Of a stretch of 64,000 bases of DNA, positions 41,840-53,600 are shown piece by piece (positions within the stretch are counted from its first letter, which is position 1; each line of letters starts with the position of its first letter). A model generated the notes under the pieces. The model searched no databases, was not told the DNA's origin, and saw only the letters and a program-made list of their open reading frames with translations. The translations under genes and the position numbers were made by a program. Source of the stretch: Luidia sarsii (Eukaryota > Echinodermata > Asteroidea > Paxillosida > Luidiidae); the NCBI GenBank assembly GCA_949987565.1, contig OX465119.1, positions 10,764,441 to 10,828,440 on the forward strand, given 5' to 3'.

Positions 41840-42885
41840 TAGCAACTAAATCGATAGTTCTAAAACCAAGACATACAATTTGGATTTTTGCTCTGTCGTC
41901 AATGAGTCTGAGAAATTTCCAAACCTATCAATTGGTTATTTTCAAAGTGGAATTTTGAAAAGACTTTGGTTCTGCAACACAGCAAGGCAGGTGACAATTC
42001 ACTGACTACACACCCTAAGATAATCACGAAGCTGACAGTGTGAAAACTCAAATGACCGCATTAGGTATCTTGTGGTGCCAAGGACAGGGGCAATCAAGCA
42101 AAAAAAAGTTATTCATTGACATCATGTCCATAAAAATGAAACAAATCCAGGCAAGCTTTCAATTACATCAATAATTAAGCACAGATGAATGGTGTCCTAA
42201 ATTTTAATTATTTTTTTTTCAAACAGATTTTTTTCACAGCATTTATTTCTATTAAATAAGACCGGCTCTTTCCTCCGTTCATTCTGACACTGATTAAATT
42301 TTTACAATTTGTTTTCTTTTATTTGTCAACTCTGGGGTTTTGCCCAGAGAAGCCCCGCCCCTTAAGGAGACACTCTCCATCAACGATAACAATCAAAGGA
42401 GACAAAAGGGAACATCTTTAAAAAGCCACGGGGGAAAAGCCTCCTGTTGAAAACATCAAACTCGTTTACAAATACAAAGACTTTTAAAAAGGACAAATAC
42501 CACAATACATTTATCTCATAGATTTCACATAAACATAATATATATATACTTTGTTTGTGGTGTCAGCTTAACTTCAGTTTTCAACGTTTTATATGATACA
42601 CGCACTTTATCACAAAGAATGGATTACTCGGTCAATAATTACATTCCAATACATTTATACGTCTGTTAGATAAAAAATGCAAAATGACCCAAATAAAGAC
42701 AATTTAACCTTCGAGATCCTTAACTGCAGATACGCGGCACTTTGATTGAATGTTTGCCTTATATAGCTGGTCAAGCAGATGAATTAATTTCCGACCACGA
42801 GGGAAAGGAGAGACAAGTGTTCTGGCCGCTGTTACAGGGGTTAAGAACAACCAAGACAACCACTTCTGGAACCCACCAATGTCCA
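41840..42885. other. AT-rich intergenic DNA, no gene recognised
   Basis: There are scattered poly(A) and poly(T) runs. It could be part of a long 3' UTR of the glycosyltransferase (minus strand), but nothing proves that. Confidence 0.3.
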
Positions 42886-42889
42886 ATCT

Positions 42890-43070
42890 ATGAGACCAGG
42901 GCTGGATTTCACTAAGCCTAACGATGCACCGTCACTTAACTTACAATGGATAACTTGTGATACACTGTATGGTTTCTGTGCATCGCTCATCGCCTTGCGA
43001 TTGATCGCTAGTTACGATGGGTTTGATGAAATCGTCCACAGTATTTCCACACTGTGCCATTCACACAGCA
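42890..43070 (+). mobile_element. Element with GGGCTGGATTTCAC start and TTACGATG core
   Basis: GGGCTGGATTTCACTAAGCC, CTTACAATGG, TTGCGATTGATCG and GTTACGATGGGTTTGATGAA occur in the same order as in the three tandem units at 46265-46605. Confidence 0.6.
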
Positions 43071-43199
43071 TCTGAAATTTTCTACCAAGCAAACTACATC
43101 TACGCTTCCTTAGTTTGGTTCAATGGGGGTTTTTTTGCCTCCAAAAATAAACCCTGAAAACTGAATGTGGCAGAGTTCTAACACTTTATTTCCTTTTTG

Positions 43200-43592
43200 G
43201 AAAGAATGGCAAAGAAACCTTGGACTGGACCGGAACTTGAACCCGAGACCTCTGGTTTGGCTACTAATGCTCCTACCATCTCAGCTATCCAGGGTCCAAA
43301 TTCATAAAGCTACTTAAGCATGAAAATTTGCTGAGAAGAAATTTCTTCCCAAGTTAAAATGAGATTGCCAACCACATTTCACTTGATGTTTATTGTATTT
43401 GTATTCCAATAATATCTGTGGCTTCACACGAAATACAAGTCGAACTTTGGCTGGCAACCTGATTATTTTCAGGATGATTTTTCATGCGTTAGCAAATTTT
43501 TGGTGCTTAAGTGGCTCTATGAAATTGACCCAGCCCTTAGATGGTGGCTTTTCCAAATGGTCAACTAGTCTTTGCCAGGGTGGGGGCACAAG
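43200..43592 (-). mobile_element. tRNA SINE split by a MITE
   Basis: The minus-strand SINE has its tail and B-box at 43205-43250 and its head at 43270-43292. It resumes at 43531 with the usual pre-head sequence (CAGCCCTTAGATGGTGGC). The interruption is the element at 43293-43530. Confidence 0.8.
43293..43530. mobile_element. MITE family M2 (238 bp), CAG target duplication
   Basis: Terminal repeats of about 40 bp: GGTCCAAATTCATAAAGC and ACTTAAGCATG on the left, GCTTAAGTGGCTCTATGAAA and TTGACC on the right. CAG at 43290-43292 and 43531-43533 flank it. Confidence 0.8.
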
Positions 43593-43738
43593 CTCGAAGC
43601 AATTACTTTCATTGTCCATTTTTCTTGAAAATACCGATCATGAGCAAAGTCCTCCCCAGCCCTGCACATTCATTCTGCCTTACATCTTCCATAGACTAGA
43701 ATCATCTGATATGTGCACTGTGCGTAGCTAATGACCAG

Positions 43739-43807
43739 GGCCCAATTTCATAGAGCCGCTTAAGCGTGAAAATCGGCTAAGCTTAAGCGGCTCTATGAAA
43801 TTGGCTC
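43739..43807. mobile_element. Short M2 derivative (69 bp) with CAG duplication
   Basis: It is a near-perfect hairpin, with CAATTTCATAGAGCCGCTTA opposite TAAGCGGCTCTATGAAATTG, flanked by CAG at 43736-43738 and 43808-43810. Confidence 0.75.
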
Positions 43808-43834
43808 CAGACCGCGGATACAATCAACATCTAG

Positions 43835-43972
43835 CTTAGGCCGTGTTTCAAACAGGCTTCCAGAGCTATGGCTAGGGCTATTGTCTTTGCATCTCCGTGT
43901 GTTTCCAATAGGGGGAAGACCTAGACCTAGCTCTAGAGTCTAGATGCCCGTTTCGGACACTGCCTATGCTGA
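43835..43972. mobile_element. Foldback MITE, diverged relative of 23745-23860
   Basis: GGCCGTGTTTCAAACAGGCT and GCCCGTTTCGGACACTGCC ends share the inner AGAGCTATGGCTAGGGCTA and CCAATAGGGGGAAGACCTAG words. Confidence 0.65.
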
Positions 43973-46264
43973 CGACTCTCCGGACACAAACTGTACAAGT
44001 TGAACCAAAATCCCAAAACAAAACCTATCTCTATTATCAGTAACCATTTCCACCCAAGAATACTAAACTGGCCCAAGTAGATCAGAGTGGCAGAGTCATC
44101 ATTTTTTTCTTTCATATCTTAGACAACTGCAAAAAAGTGGCATGTTTTTTAATTAAAAAAAGATCAATCGACACCCACAGAGCGTCATGCCAATGACCTC
44201 AAAGGTCAAAGGTCAGCTTCCAGGGTCAGCAATTGAACCTTACACTGTTTCAATCACAGCAGTGCCAATCCAACCAGGTCAATTACTTAATTAGTAAACA
44301 ATCAATCATAATTTGTTTTAAGTGTCTACACCCAAAAAAGGAAAAAGCAACAATGTACGTGTACAAGTTCGTTCTTTGTATCCAGTACGTTCGCTTTTTA
44401 GATCAGATGCTTCTAAGTACATTTTTTTTTTTTTTTTTTTGGTGGTATTCACAACCTTTTTTGAGTTGGCTAAGGTCAAATTTACAGCTCAAACTGTAAG
44501 GGGAAAGACCTTCCATGAACATGAAAGCCTATAGTTCTGGGTCTTCCTTTCATCAAGTCAAGAGCTTGGTACAGCCCCTGAGCTTAGTCCAGATATCTTG
44601 AGCCCATAACGTGGTAGAGCCACAGACCTTTACAAGTGCAGACACAAGTCCAGCTATCTTAAACCCACACCAGTTGCAGAGACCAGAGCACATGAACTAT
44701 TAAAACCATCTGAACGATCATCCTCCGGCACTCTTGCACTTTTTGCATTCATCCAAAGACACAGCTGTAACACCTTACTGAATAGAAAAACCATGGCCAT
44801 GGAACATTCACTTCAAAAATAAGAAGCCGTCCGTATGGAACAACAAAGAGATTAGTTCATTCCATCCTAAGTATATACATATCAGAAGAAAAAGGCTTTT
44901 AGATTTCAGGGGGAGGGGAAATTCAGAGAGAAATGATGACAAGGAGTAGATCCTGCAACTGGCAGTGCACTACTTGTTGATATCAGTATTTTAATTTTGT
45001 GAAGAGATACAAAAATGCTCCAGACTTCTTGATTAAAATGACCCAAATTGCCAAATAAAAAAAAAAGACCAAAACAAGGGGGCTGGAAATTCTGATCTTA
45101 GCAGAAACTTCCTAAAAAAAATCTCTTTGAGCAAGCTCCTGCTCAGACCCAATCTTCAGGCCTTTTACATTTTTGAGACATTTCTGGCAATTGGACATCT
45201 CGATTTGAATGGGTTTTGTTTGGTCCAGAGGTAGGAAAGGTGGATATTTTTGTGGGATGACTGTGAATTTTTGTATTTTATTATTTCTATATTTTTTCCT
45301 TTTTTTTTTGGGGGGGGGGGTTTGGTGGTCTTTTGAATAAGTGATCTCAAAATGTGACAATGTAATAATTTCCATCCAAATTCCATGAAATGAATTAAAA
45401 TGTGGTAAATATGCCAGCAAAATGGAGTTTAGACATTTGACGTTTTCTACACAATTTGAAAGCTATATTTTAAGACTTGAGTACAAAGATGAAATATGAG
45501 ACTCAATTATCTCCTTCCTGGATGTTGACCTTGATTCACAAGAGTCGTGAAGGAAGTTAGTATACAAAAGCTGTTGCTATTGGCAACAGCCATCATCCAA
45601 AGCCATGGCCTTTTTCAATGGGAAAGTGGGACCGTGAATTCCGGAGGTTGTTCAAAACTGGCAATGTTTGGCTCCCAAAGCTTGAGCACACCAACTACCC
45701 AATAGCCTTGATTGCAAGTACATGTAGGTTTGCTTCCAATAAAACCAGTTGGGATATGACTAAGGGCCTGAATACAAACCCCAAATCTGTCCTATCACCC
45801 AGTACTTGATCTGGCTTGAAACTACCCCAACCTTTCAGATAGAAATCACAAAAATCAAGATGGTCCCTCAAAACTGACATCCCTTAAATTCTTTGCAAGT
45901 TTTTTTTGTTAATGACCATAGCACACATTTCTATAAGAATGATGAACAACTGTCTACAGATTTTCTACGCAGGACTTTGCATTATTTTTCGTTCTTTTTC
46001 TTTTTACAGATGCAAACTACAGCAGTTTTTACAGGCTTGTTTTTCTTTTCTTTTTGGTATCAAAACGTTACAATTTTGAATGGACGATTTCACATCTTTT
46101 AACAAAAAATCTTTCTTTTTTTTAAAGTAAAAATGACCTTCTGACCAGCAGTCTGAAGTATCACAGAGTATATTGACTGCTTTGGTAAAGAGAGTTTGGT
46201 GTTTGTTGCCTTTTGAGATAATCTTGGCATTTATAGGGATATATGTGGCACTGGATTAGAGTAG
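43973..46264. other. Intergenic or 3' flanking DNA, no gene recognised
   Basis: It has a poly(T) run near 44420 and a G run near 45310. A very diverged F1-like patch (TTAGCAGAAACTTCC) lies near 45095. Confidence 0.35.
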
Positions 46265-46605
46265 ATCTAGGCTGGATTTCAAAAAACCTTACGATGCATC
46301 GTAATATGGTTTCTGTGCATCACTCATTGTCTTGAGATTGATCGTAAGTTACGATGAGTTTGGTGAAATTGACGGCTGGGCTGGATTTAACAAAGCCTTA
46401 CGATGCATCGCAATATGGTTTCTGTGCATCACTCATTATCTTGCGATTGATCGTAAGTTGCGATGAGTTTGGTAAAATCGACGGCTGGGCTGGATTTCAC
46501 AAAACCTTACGATGCATCGTAACTCAACTTACGATGGAGAACCCATTGTTAGTTGTGATAGGCCATCTTGCGATTGATCATAAATTACAATGAGTTTGGT
46601 GAAAT
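46265..46605 (+). repeat. Three tandem units of the TTACGATGCATCG element
   Basis: Units start at about 46270, 46378 and 46489 with GGCTGGATTTCAC or close variants. They contain CCTTACGATGCATCGTAA palindromes and end GTTTGGTGAAATCGAC. Confidence 0.75.
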
Positions 46606-47649
46606 CGACTACTAGGATGCCAGAAACCTTCTCAGAAATGCTGGTATAGGGAAGCCATCTCGTTTGGGGGATAACCTAGAGGACTTCCATCATCATCTGC
46701 TATCAGCTCCCCACATCCCCTCCTGAGAAGGATTCCAGATCCGTCTCTGTTGGACCGCTTCCAAACTTGGACTTCAGCTTCCTTTTGCTACAGCCAATTA
46801 TTTCTTGATAAAAAATCAATGAAAGAGGAATGGGTTTTGTTGGGATATGGTGGGCTGAGGCCAAATTGCAAAATGCCAGGACGGGGGAAGCTCCCACACT
46901 TATGTCCTATTCAGCGTTCCTGGAGCAACAACCGACCTGGTTCAAAAGTCAGAGGTTAGAGGTCAAAGGCCAATAATCGATAGACACAATCTGAACCTCG
47001 ACCATCTTCCTCCTTCATACACGAGTCATTCATTTTGGCGAGCATATTCCTCAAATTTCTCAATAAAAAAACCTACAAATCTACAAAATTCAATCGCCAA
47101 TGAAAAAAAAAATTGCCACAGTTCATCTTTGAGAAACTGCATTAGAACGTTGCTCGGCAACTGCCTCTGATTTCCATGGCAACGGTGCCAATTGAATACT
47201 AAAAGCTAAACCGATACAGCGTTGCATCTCAGTAAAGTGAAGAACAGTTCGACACTTTGAACCTCATTTCCCCCCCAGTTTTGGATTTCCTTTTTACGTC
47301 TCTTTGAAGCTGCCTTTGGCAGTCATGAATTATAGAACACGATACACAAAGAGATTTCATTATTGATATTTTGGGGGATGGTTATAGAGTCCCTGTTTCC
47401 ACAGGCATTCCTGTCCGTCGGAATAAGCAGACGATGAGTGCAGTCGTGTTTGCTCAAACACTGATTGAACACGGCATTTGGTGACAGCTTCAACCTTCGG
47501 TTGCTTCAATTCTCTTGATCAATCCATCTTAAGAGTCTCTCTAGTCTTGGCCGGATAATTTCATCCGAGGAGAAGGGGGGATGATAGATGGGCTGGTAGA
47601 CGGGTCTTTCCGAGGGGGGCCAAGCAAGAAGAGGCAGAGCTAGAAGCTT
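46606..47649 (-). other. Probable 3' UTR side of the glycosyltransferase
   Basis: It lies immediately downstream of the stop codon on the minus strand. No gene, tandem repeat or convincing nearby AATAAA was seen, so the transcript end cannot be placed. Confidence 0.3.
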
Positions 47650-50600
47650 CTACTTCTTAAAGACGTGCCTGAAGCCCAGGAAGGTGTTGAAGAAGAAGTC
47701 CAGCGTGCCAATGGTGTTGGAGATGGCGTTGTTCTTACAGGATGTCCAGGTGCTGTTCCAAGGCAGCGGCCTGATGTCCACTGATACGTTGACGTACAGA
47801 GGCTCTAGTGTCACCCTGGGTACTGGGTACCAGATGTTGTAGAGTCCATCACTGTCTACTCGTTCCCTACCATGCCTCAATAAGCAATGCCTTCAAGCAA
47901 AAAGAAAAATAGATCAAGAAAAAAAAAATTAGTTGATGAAAACAATTTGATACGTGCAATATTTGGAGATTATTGTCAGTACAGTAAGAGGTTGGTAATG
48001 TTTCTTGTACTTTAAAAAATGGCGAAGTAAACATTGACTGGGATGGGATTTGAACCTGAAACCTTTGGTTTTGTGTACCAGCGCTCGTACAATTTGGTAC
48101 ATTAATTCAGAGGTCTCAGGTTCAAATCCCGGTCAGGTCGAAGTTTTCCTCCCCGAATTTTCAATTTGATATTAAAAGATCTCAAAAGATAGAGGGCCTG
48201 ACATTTTGATCCTAGCAGGACCTTTCTCAAAAGCAAAAACCTTTGAGGAAGGTCCTGCTAGGATCAAAACATCAGGCTCTCTAACTTTTGAGCTTTATGC
48301 ATTGCAGGTCATTTTAGTCAGTGAGCAGCTTGCAACAGTTGTATTTACTTCATAATCCATACTTGCACGTATGAATTATGTGTTTACAATTTTATCAGCT
48401 GTCCTCTGATCCCTGAAAATGAATTCTGTGACTATCAATGATTGCAATCATCTTAACTTTTGTTGGTTGTCATCTTTGAAAGCTAACTTTACAGACAACT
48501 GCAGGACAACACTGATTTATGTATTGCAGGTCATTTCAGTCTGAGCAGGTTTTTTCATTCACTGGATAAGAGTGTAGACCCACCTGACTTTATTGCTCTC
48601 TGATTGTTTATGGTCTTGCCGGATGGTGTCGTAGTACCCAGCCTCTCCTTCTGGCCGAGTCCGGTTGAAGCCTTGGAGCAGAATGCGACCATAGATGGCA
48701 TCGTCCTCCACTCCCCAGCCCCAGTAGACATTGGGGAAGCCGTTGATCACCTCCATCTGGTGACGGGTCACGCCAAAGACCTGACCGAAGATGTCTGGGT
48801 ACAGGATCCTGTAACAGGATGGGTGGTCAGCAGGGATGGGATGGGATGGGTGGTCAGCAAGGATTAGAAAACCAAAGCAAAGTTATAGCGACTACATGAC
48901 GAGGAAATAAATAACAAAGTTAACAACTGTTTGGTGACCAAAACGCACATTCAGTAGGGACCAAAATGCACATCTCAAAAATGTGGAAGACCTGACCAAA
49001 GATGTCAGGGTAGTGGGTACAGCCTACAGGACCCTGGAATAGAAGGTCAGCTGGGATGAAACACTGCCATAGAATAAGAAAACCGATGCAAATTTATAGC
49101 GACTACATGACGAGGAAATAAATGACAAAGTTGACAACTGCTTTCTAACTTAGGGACCAAAATGCACATTTTAAACAAATGTAGAAGACCTGACGTTTTA
49201 ATGCAAGCACAATGTGCCCTTAAGAACGGTTCTTCTGAAATGTAAAAAAAAAGTCAAGGCCCTTCATTTTTGAGACAGAACAGAAGGGTTAGCTGAGCAA
49301 AAGGCTCTTGGCATTAAGTGGAGGAACTCAAAAGGTCTTCCATTAAATAGGATTCATGAAGCAACCTTTTGAGGGGAAAAAGTAAGTCAAGGCCTAAAGC
49401 TATTGAATACAAAGTGCTTATACTTGCCGTCTTTATTCAAAAATAACCTAATATACAAAGGAAAGGAGGCCTGTTTGGCCTTGGCAATCGTTAAGTATTC
49501 GAGCGGAAAATATAAGGCAGGGCTCTAGACTAACACCTGCCAGAGGCCAGAAGGACGGAATCAGACCAGCTACATTTCAAACAAACAGAATTTGGTGAGC
49601 AAAGTGGGTGAGTCAAAATGTTGCGCCATCTATAAGACAAGTCTGATCAAAGCAATTGAAGTTTGATTTTCTGTTTTCTAATTAATTTTGAGTTTGAATG
49701 TATTCACTCCAGTGAATCATGAATTTAGTATTGCTGCTATTGCAGATGCCACTGGAAATTTAAAATGCAGGGATGTAAGTGGCAGTCATTTCCTGAAAAT
49801 CACTGAGGGGCCGGCCAATAAATTGTGCGACTGCGAGTGAGATACACCTGTACCTGTTTGACATAAACCAAAATATTTTTTAAAAATCACACAATTTCCA
49901 GTAATTTTCTAGTAATTTCTGTCCATGCAAACCTTCCACTTTGCAAGAGAGTTGATGGGAAGTTGTACATGTTGAGTCAAGCTATTCCAAGTGCAAAACA
50001 GCTGTCTGATTAAAGAATTATCCCTGAAGACAACACACCATGACATCCTGATGACTGTGCACAGCAGGATCAGTCACAATCCTTCCTGTTGCCAATGTCA
50101 GACAAACAAGCAAGCACCATAACGACTCAACAAACAAACCTGGACGCAAATCTAGTGCCTTATGGAGACCTAGGTTGTATAGGTCTCCACAGGGAAATTG
50201 TAAAGGTGTATAGGTCTCCACTTAAGGCTTTTCACGAAACTGATATTTGGAAATAACTCAAAAACGGGAAATTTGTGATGGGTAAGAATCCATCGCAAAT
50301 TGAAGTGAATTAAAATTGAAGTGATGTGTACATGTAGTACGGTCCAAATGTTATTTCTTGTTTGGTTGTACACTGAAAGCAATGTCTCCACAAGGATACA
50401 AAAATCAGTATGTTTACTGTGCATGGCAAGTGCAAGGGCACCAGTGTAAGGCAGGGAACCAGTGACTATGAGTGATGGAGCCAAGTTCATAAGAATGCGG
50501 ATAACTCCAGACCCAAACGTGGGCACTAATGCGCTCAAGGGAGACAGAAGTACTCAGGTTTCCCTGGGCAAAACCTTCTAATGGTTTCAGTTCTTAATTG

Positions 50601-53600
50601 CGTGTAAACCTCCTCCATCTCCTTCCTCCCAACGGAGCCTGTAATGTTTATCTATCGTCGCGTGCATTCCGCGCTTTCTCTTGCGCGGCGGGCATAATTG
50701 AGCATGCTCAGTTGCAGCGAGGGCAAGATGGCTTTCTGATGTTCTTTGCACAGGAAATGTACGGTTTGTGTAGAGCGTCGTGTACTGCATGGAATTCATG
50801 AAGCATTGGTTCCATTGGCAGTTGAGGCTACACAAACAAGCAAAGTAAGAGGCACCCATTCATATGTACATGTACGTACATCAGGGTTTGGTCAAGTGGT
50901 CTTGTGGCCAAATGACAGATTTTGTCTCAGGGCCAGTTGAAGGCCACCTGAAGGCCAGCTGAAGGCCAGTTGAAGGCCAGCTCAAGGCCAGCTCAAGGCC
51001 ATGTCTGGGTGGCCAGCAGGAAATGAAAGGAATGTACGATTGGATCAAGTTCACAATAAGCGCCATTGTTTTGAGTCAGTGCAGATGGTTCTATTGTGAT
51101 TCCACTATGCAAACCACCACGTCTCTATCAGTCCATAAGCATACTACCGTACATATGCAGGTATACCTACGTACATGTACATTGTATCTCTGCTCTGTAC
51201 TCTGTATCTCTGCTTTGCATGTACTCTGCCCATCGTCAGAGTACACGATGTACTACAGTGCTCTAGACCAGCATCAAGCCAGTATATCCATAGTACACCA
51301 AACTCATTCATTGAGCATATATCACATGCTACCTTGTTTAGACGAGTGAATACAAACAACACTCTGCCTTTGAGAAAGGTCCTGCTAGGATTGAAACGTC
51401 AGGCCCACTACATTTTTAGATTTGCATTTTGGTAATTTTAGTCAGTAAGCAGTTTTGTATAAAATATCTCTTTGAATACAAACAAGACGTCACTAATCTT
51501 AGGAGGGCAGTTCACTTACTTGTACTCCCAGGTGTCTTCTCCGGACATGAAATGCCTGGGCATGTCTCCACAGCCGTAGTAGTTGGCATAGCTCAGTGGC
51601 ACATGGTCCACGTCATGATGGACGACACAGTCCCAGTCCTGAAACCGCAAAGACTCCAGGAAGCCAACGTTCATCAAGAAGGCTTTGTTGAAAGGTTCAT
51701 CATTGCTCTGCAAACCAAACAGAGGGAGACACATTACGTTGTGCATAAGGCCATGTTCCTATCAGATTTTTCTTCCGAGACCATGCGGTAACTTACCGTG
51801 ACATTCTGGAAAGTAATTCTACTTAAAACCATGTCCGCACTGGACTCTTTATTTTTAAGGTTTTATCGAAGGGATGGTAAAATGAAAATCGGTCAAATGT
51901 AACCACTGTCCACACTTTTGACATTTGAATTTTACCGAGACCGCAGTAGGTTGAAGTAACTGAGCTAGCAGTATAATGACCCAAAACAATGCATGCATGG
52001 TGGCCTGTGATCTCGCTCCCACGGCCGGATGCAGGGCCGGATGTACGTTTTCCCCTGGGCTGCTTTCACCGACTTGCTGCACTGTCCACAATGGACTTAT
52101 CGTCTCGGGAAAAGTGACTAGATAACTTTTCCTGGGCAGCAGCTAGCCATTAAAAGTAACCGCTGGACTCGGGAGAATTTACTGAGAGGAAAACGTCAAA
52201 TACTATCCCGACTGGACTTAAAATGGGGAAAGTTCCCTTCTTCTCAGTAAGTTTTACCACGGACAGTGCTTTAGTCTTCCCACTTGGACTTGTTTTTATA
52301 TTCTCAAAGAAGCAGGAGATCTCAAAGGTCTTTTGAGAAAAGATCCACCGAGCTTTGAAACGTTTGTCCCTCTCCTATTTTGAGATTTGCATTTGGGTCA
52401 TTTTAGTCAGTAAGCAGTTTGTAACATTTGTGCATACTACTCTTTTAGTCTCTTTGTTTTACACCGACAGAATTGATTTCCGGAAAATGAATGGCTGGGA
52501 AAATGCCAAGCATTGGGGGAACTTTCTCTGACTCAATTTCTCTGACCCAATTTTTTGTGCAAACTGATGCAAAATAGCCAAAATTATACAAATCTCAAAC
52601 ATCCACAGGGATTGGGTTTCCTACCTACAGTGTACAAAGGCTACAATGTACTACAACCTTTCTCAAAGGCAGGATTTGCTGTTAATTTGAAGACCTTCGG
52701 GATGAATGGAAATTCATCAATCAGATAATTTTCACTAGAATCAACCAGAGTAACTAAAACGACTCAATTTTATTAAGCAAGCCTTCCCATAAATTTAGCC
52801 CTTAGTCACTTGTAGGTCACTTTAACAAGAGTGTTTCAAGAGTGTTTCAAGCTAGGGAGAAGAAAGTATAGGGAAGTCTTTTGCCCATGTACTTGGGTGC
52901 TGTTACACAGAGGTCAAACAAATTTGCAAGTTTCAAAAGCCTGTGTAGAAGGCTTTTATGTGGGTCACAAAGGATTTCCCTCTTACTCAGCATATAACAC
53001 AAACCCCCTTCCGCCTCACACACAAATAGACTATAGCTGTGTGCAAGAGGAAAGAAAAGTTGGTTGAACTACATGTACAGTATGCACAGGCAGATGAGTC
53101 ACAATACGGAGAAGGATACACATGTACTTTACATGTACATGTAGATCTGTAGGTTTCACTTTAATAATCCAAATACACTATATCCTGCAAGTTCCCGTAT
53201 ACATGTACATGTACACCCATACATCACATGTACATGATGTACCGTACACCCTAATACTGTACCTGTACATATCCATACATGTACATTATGTACCGGTATA
53301 CCCATCATACTGTACATGTACCCATACACTGTAGGCCCTATTGTATCGTAGATGACAAAATGTACATTAGACCCATGCAATGCATCAAACTACATTGTAC
53401 ATATACATGTGTTATTTTGTGTTACACATGTACACTGAATGCCCTCATTGCCCTGCACATATGCAAGTACATGTACATGTACAAGTACAAGTACATGTAC
53501 TATACGTGTACTAAAATATGGTACACGTACATTCATGTACTGTACAATTTGTACAGTATACAGTACATCTACATACCGTACACAACCCAGTAACATTTGG

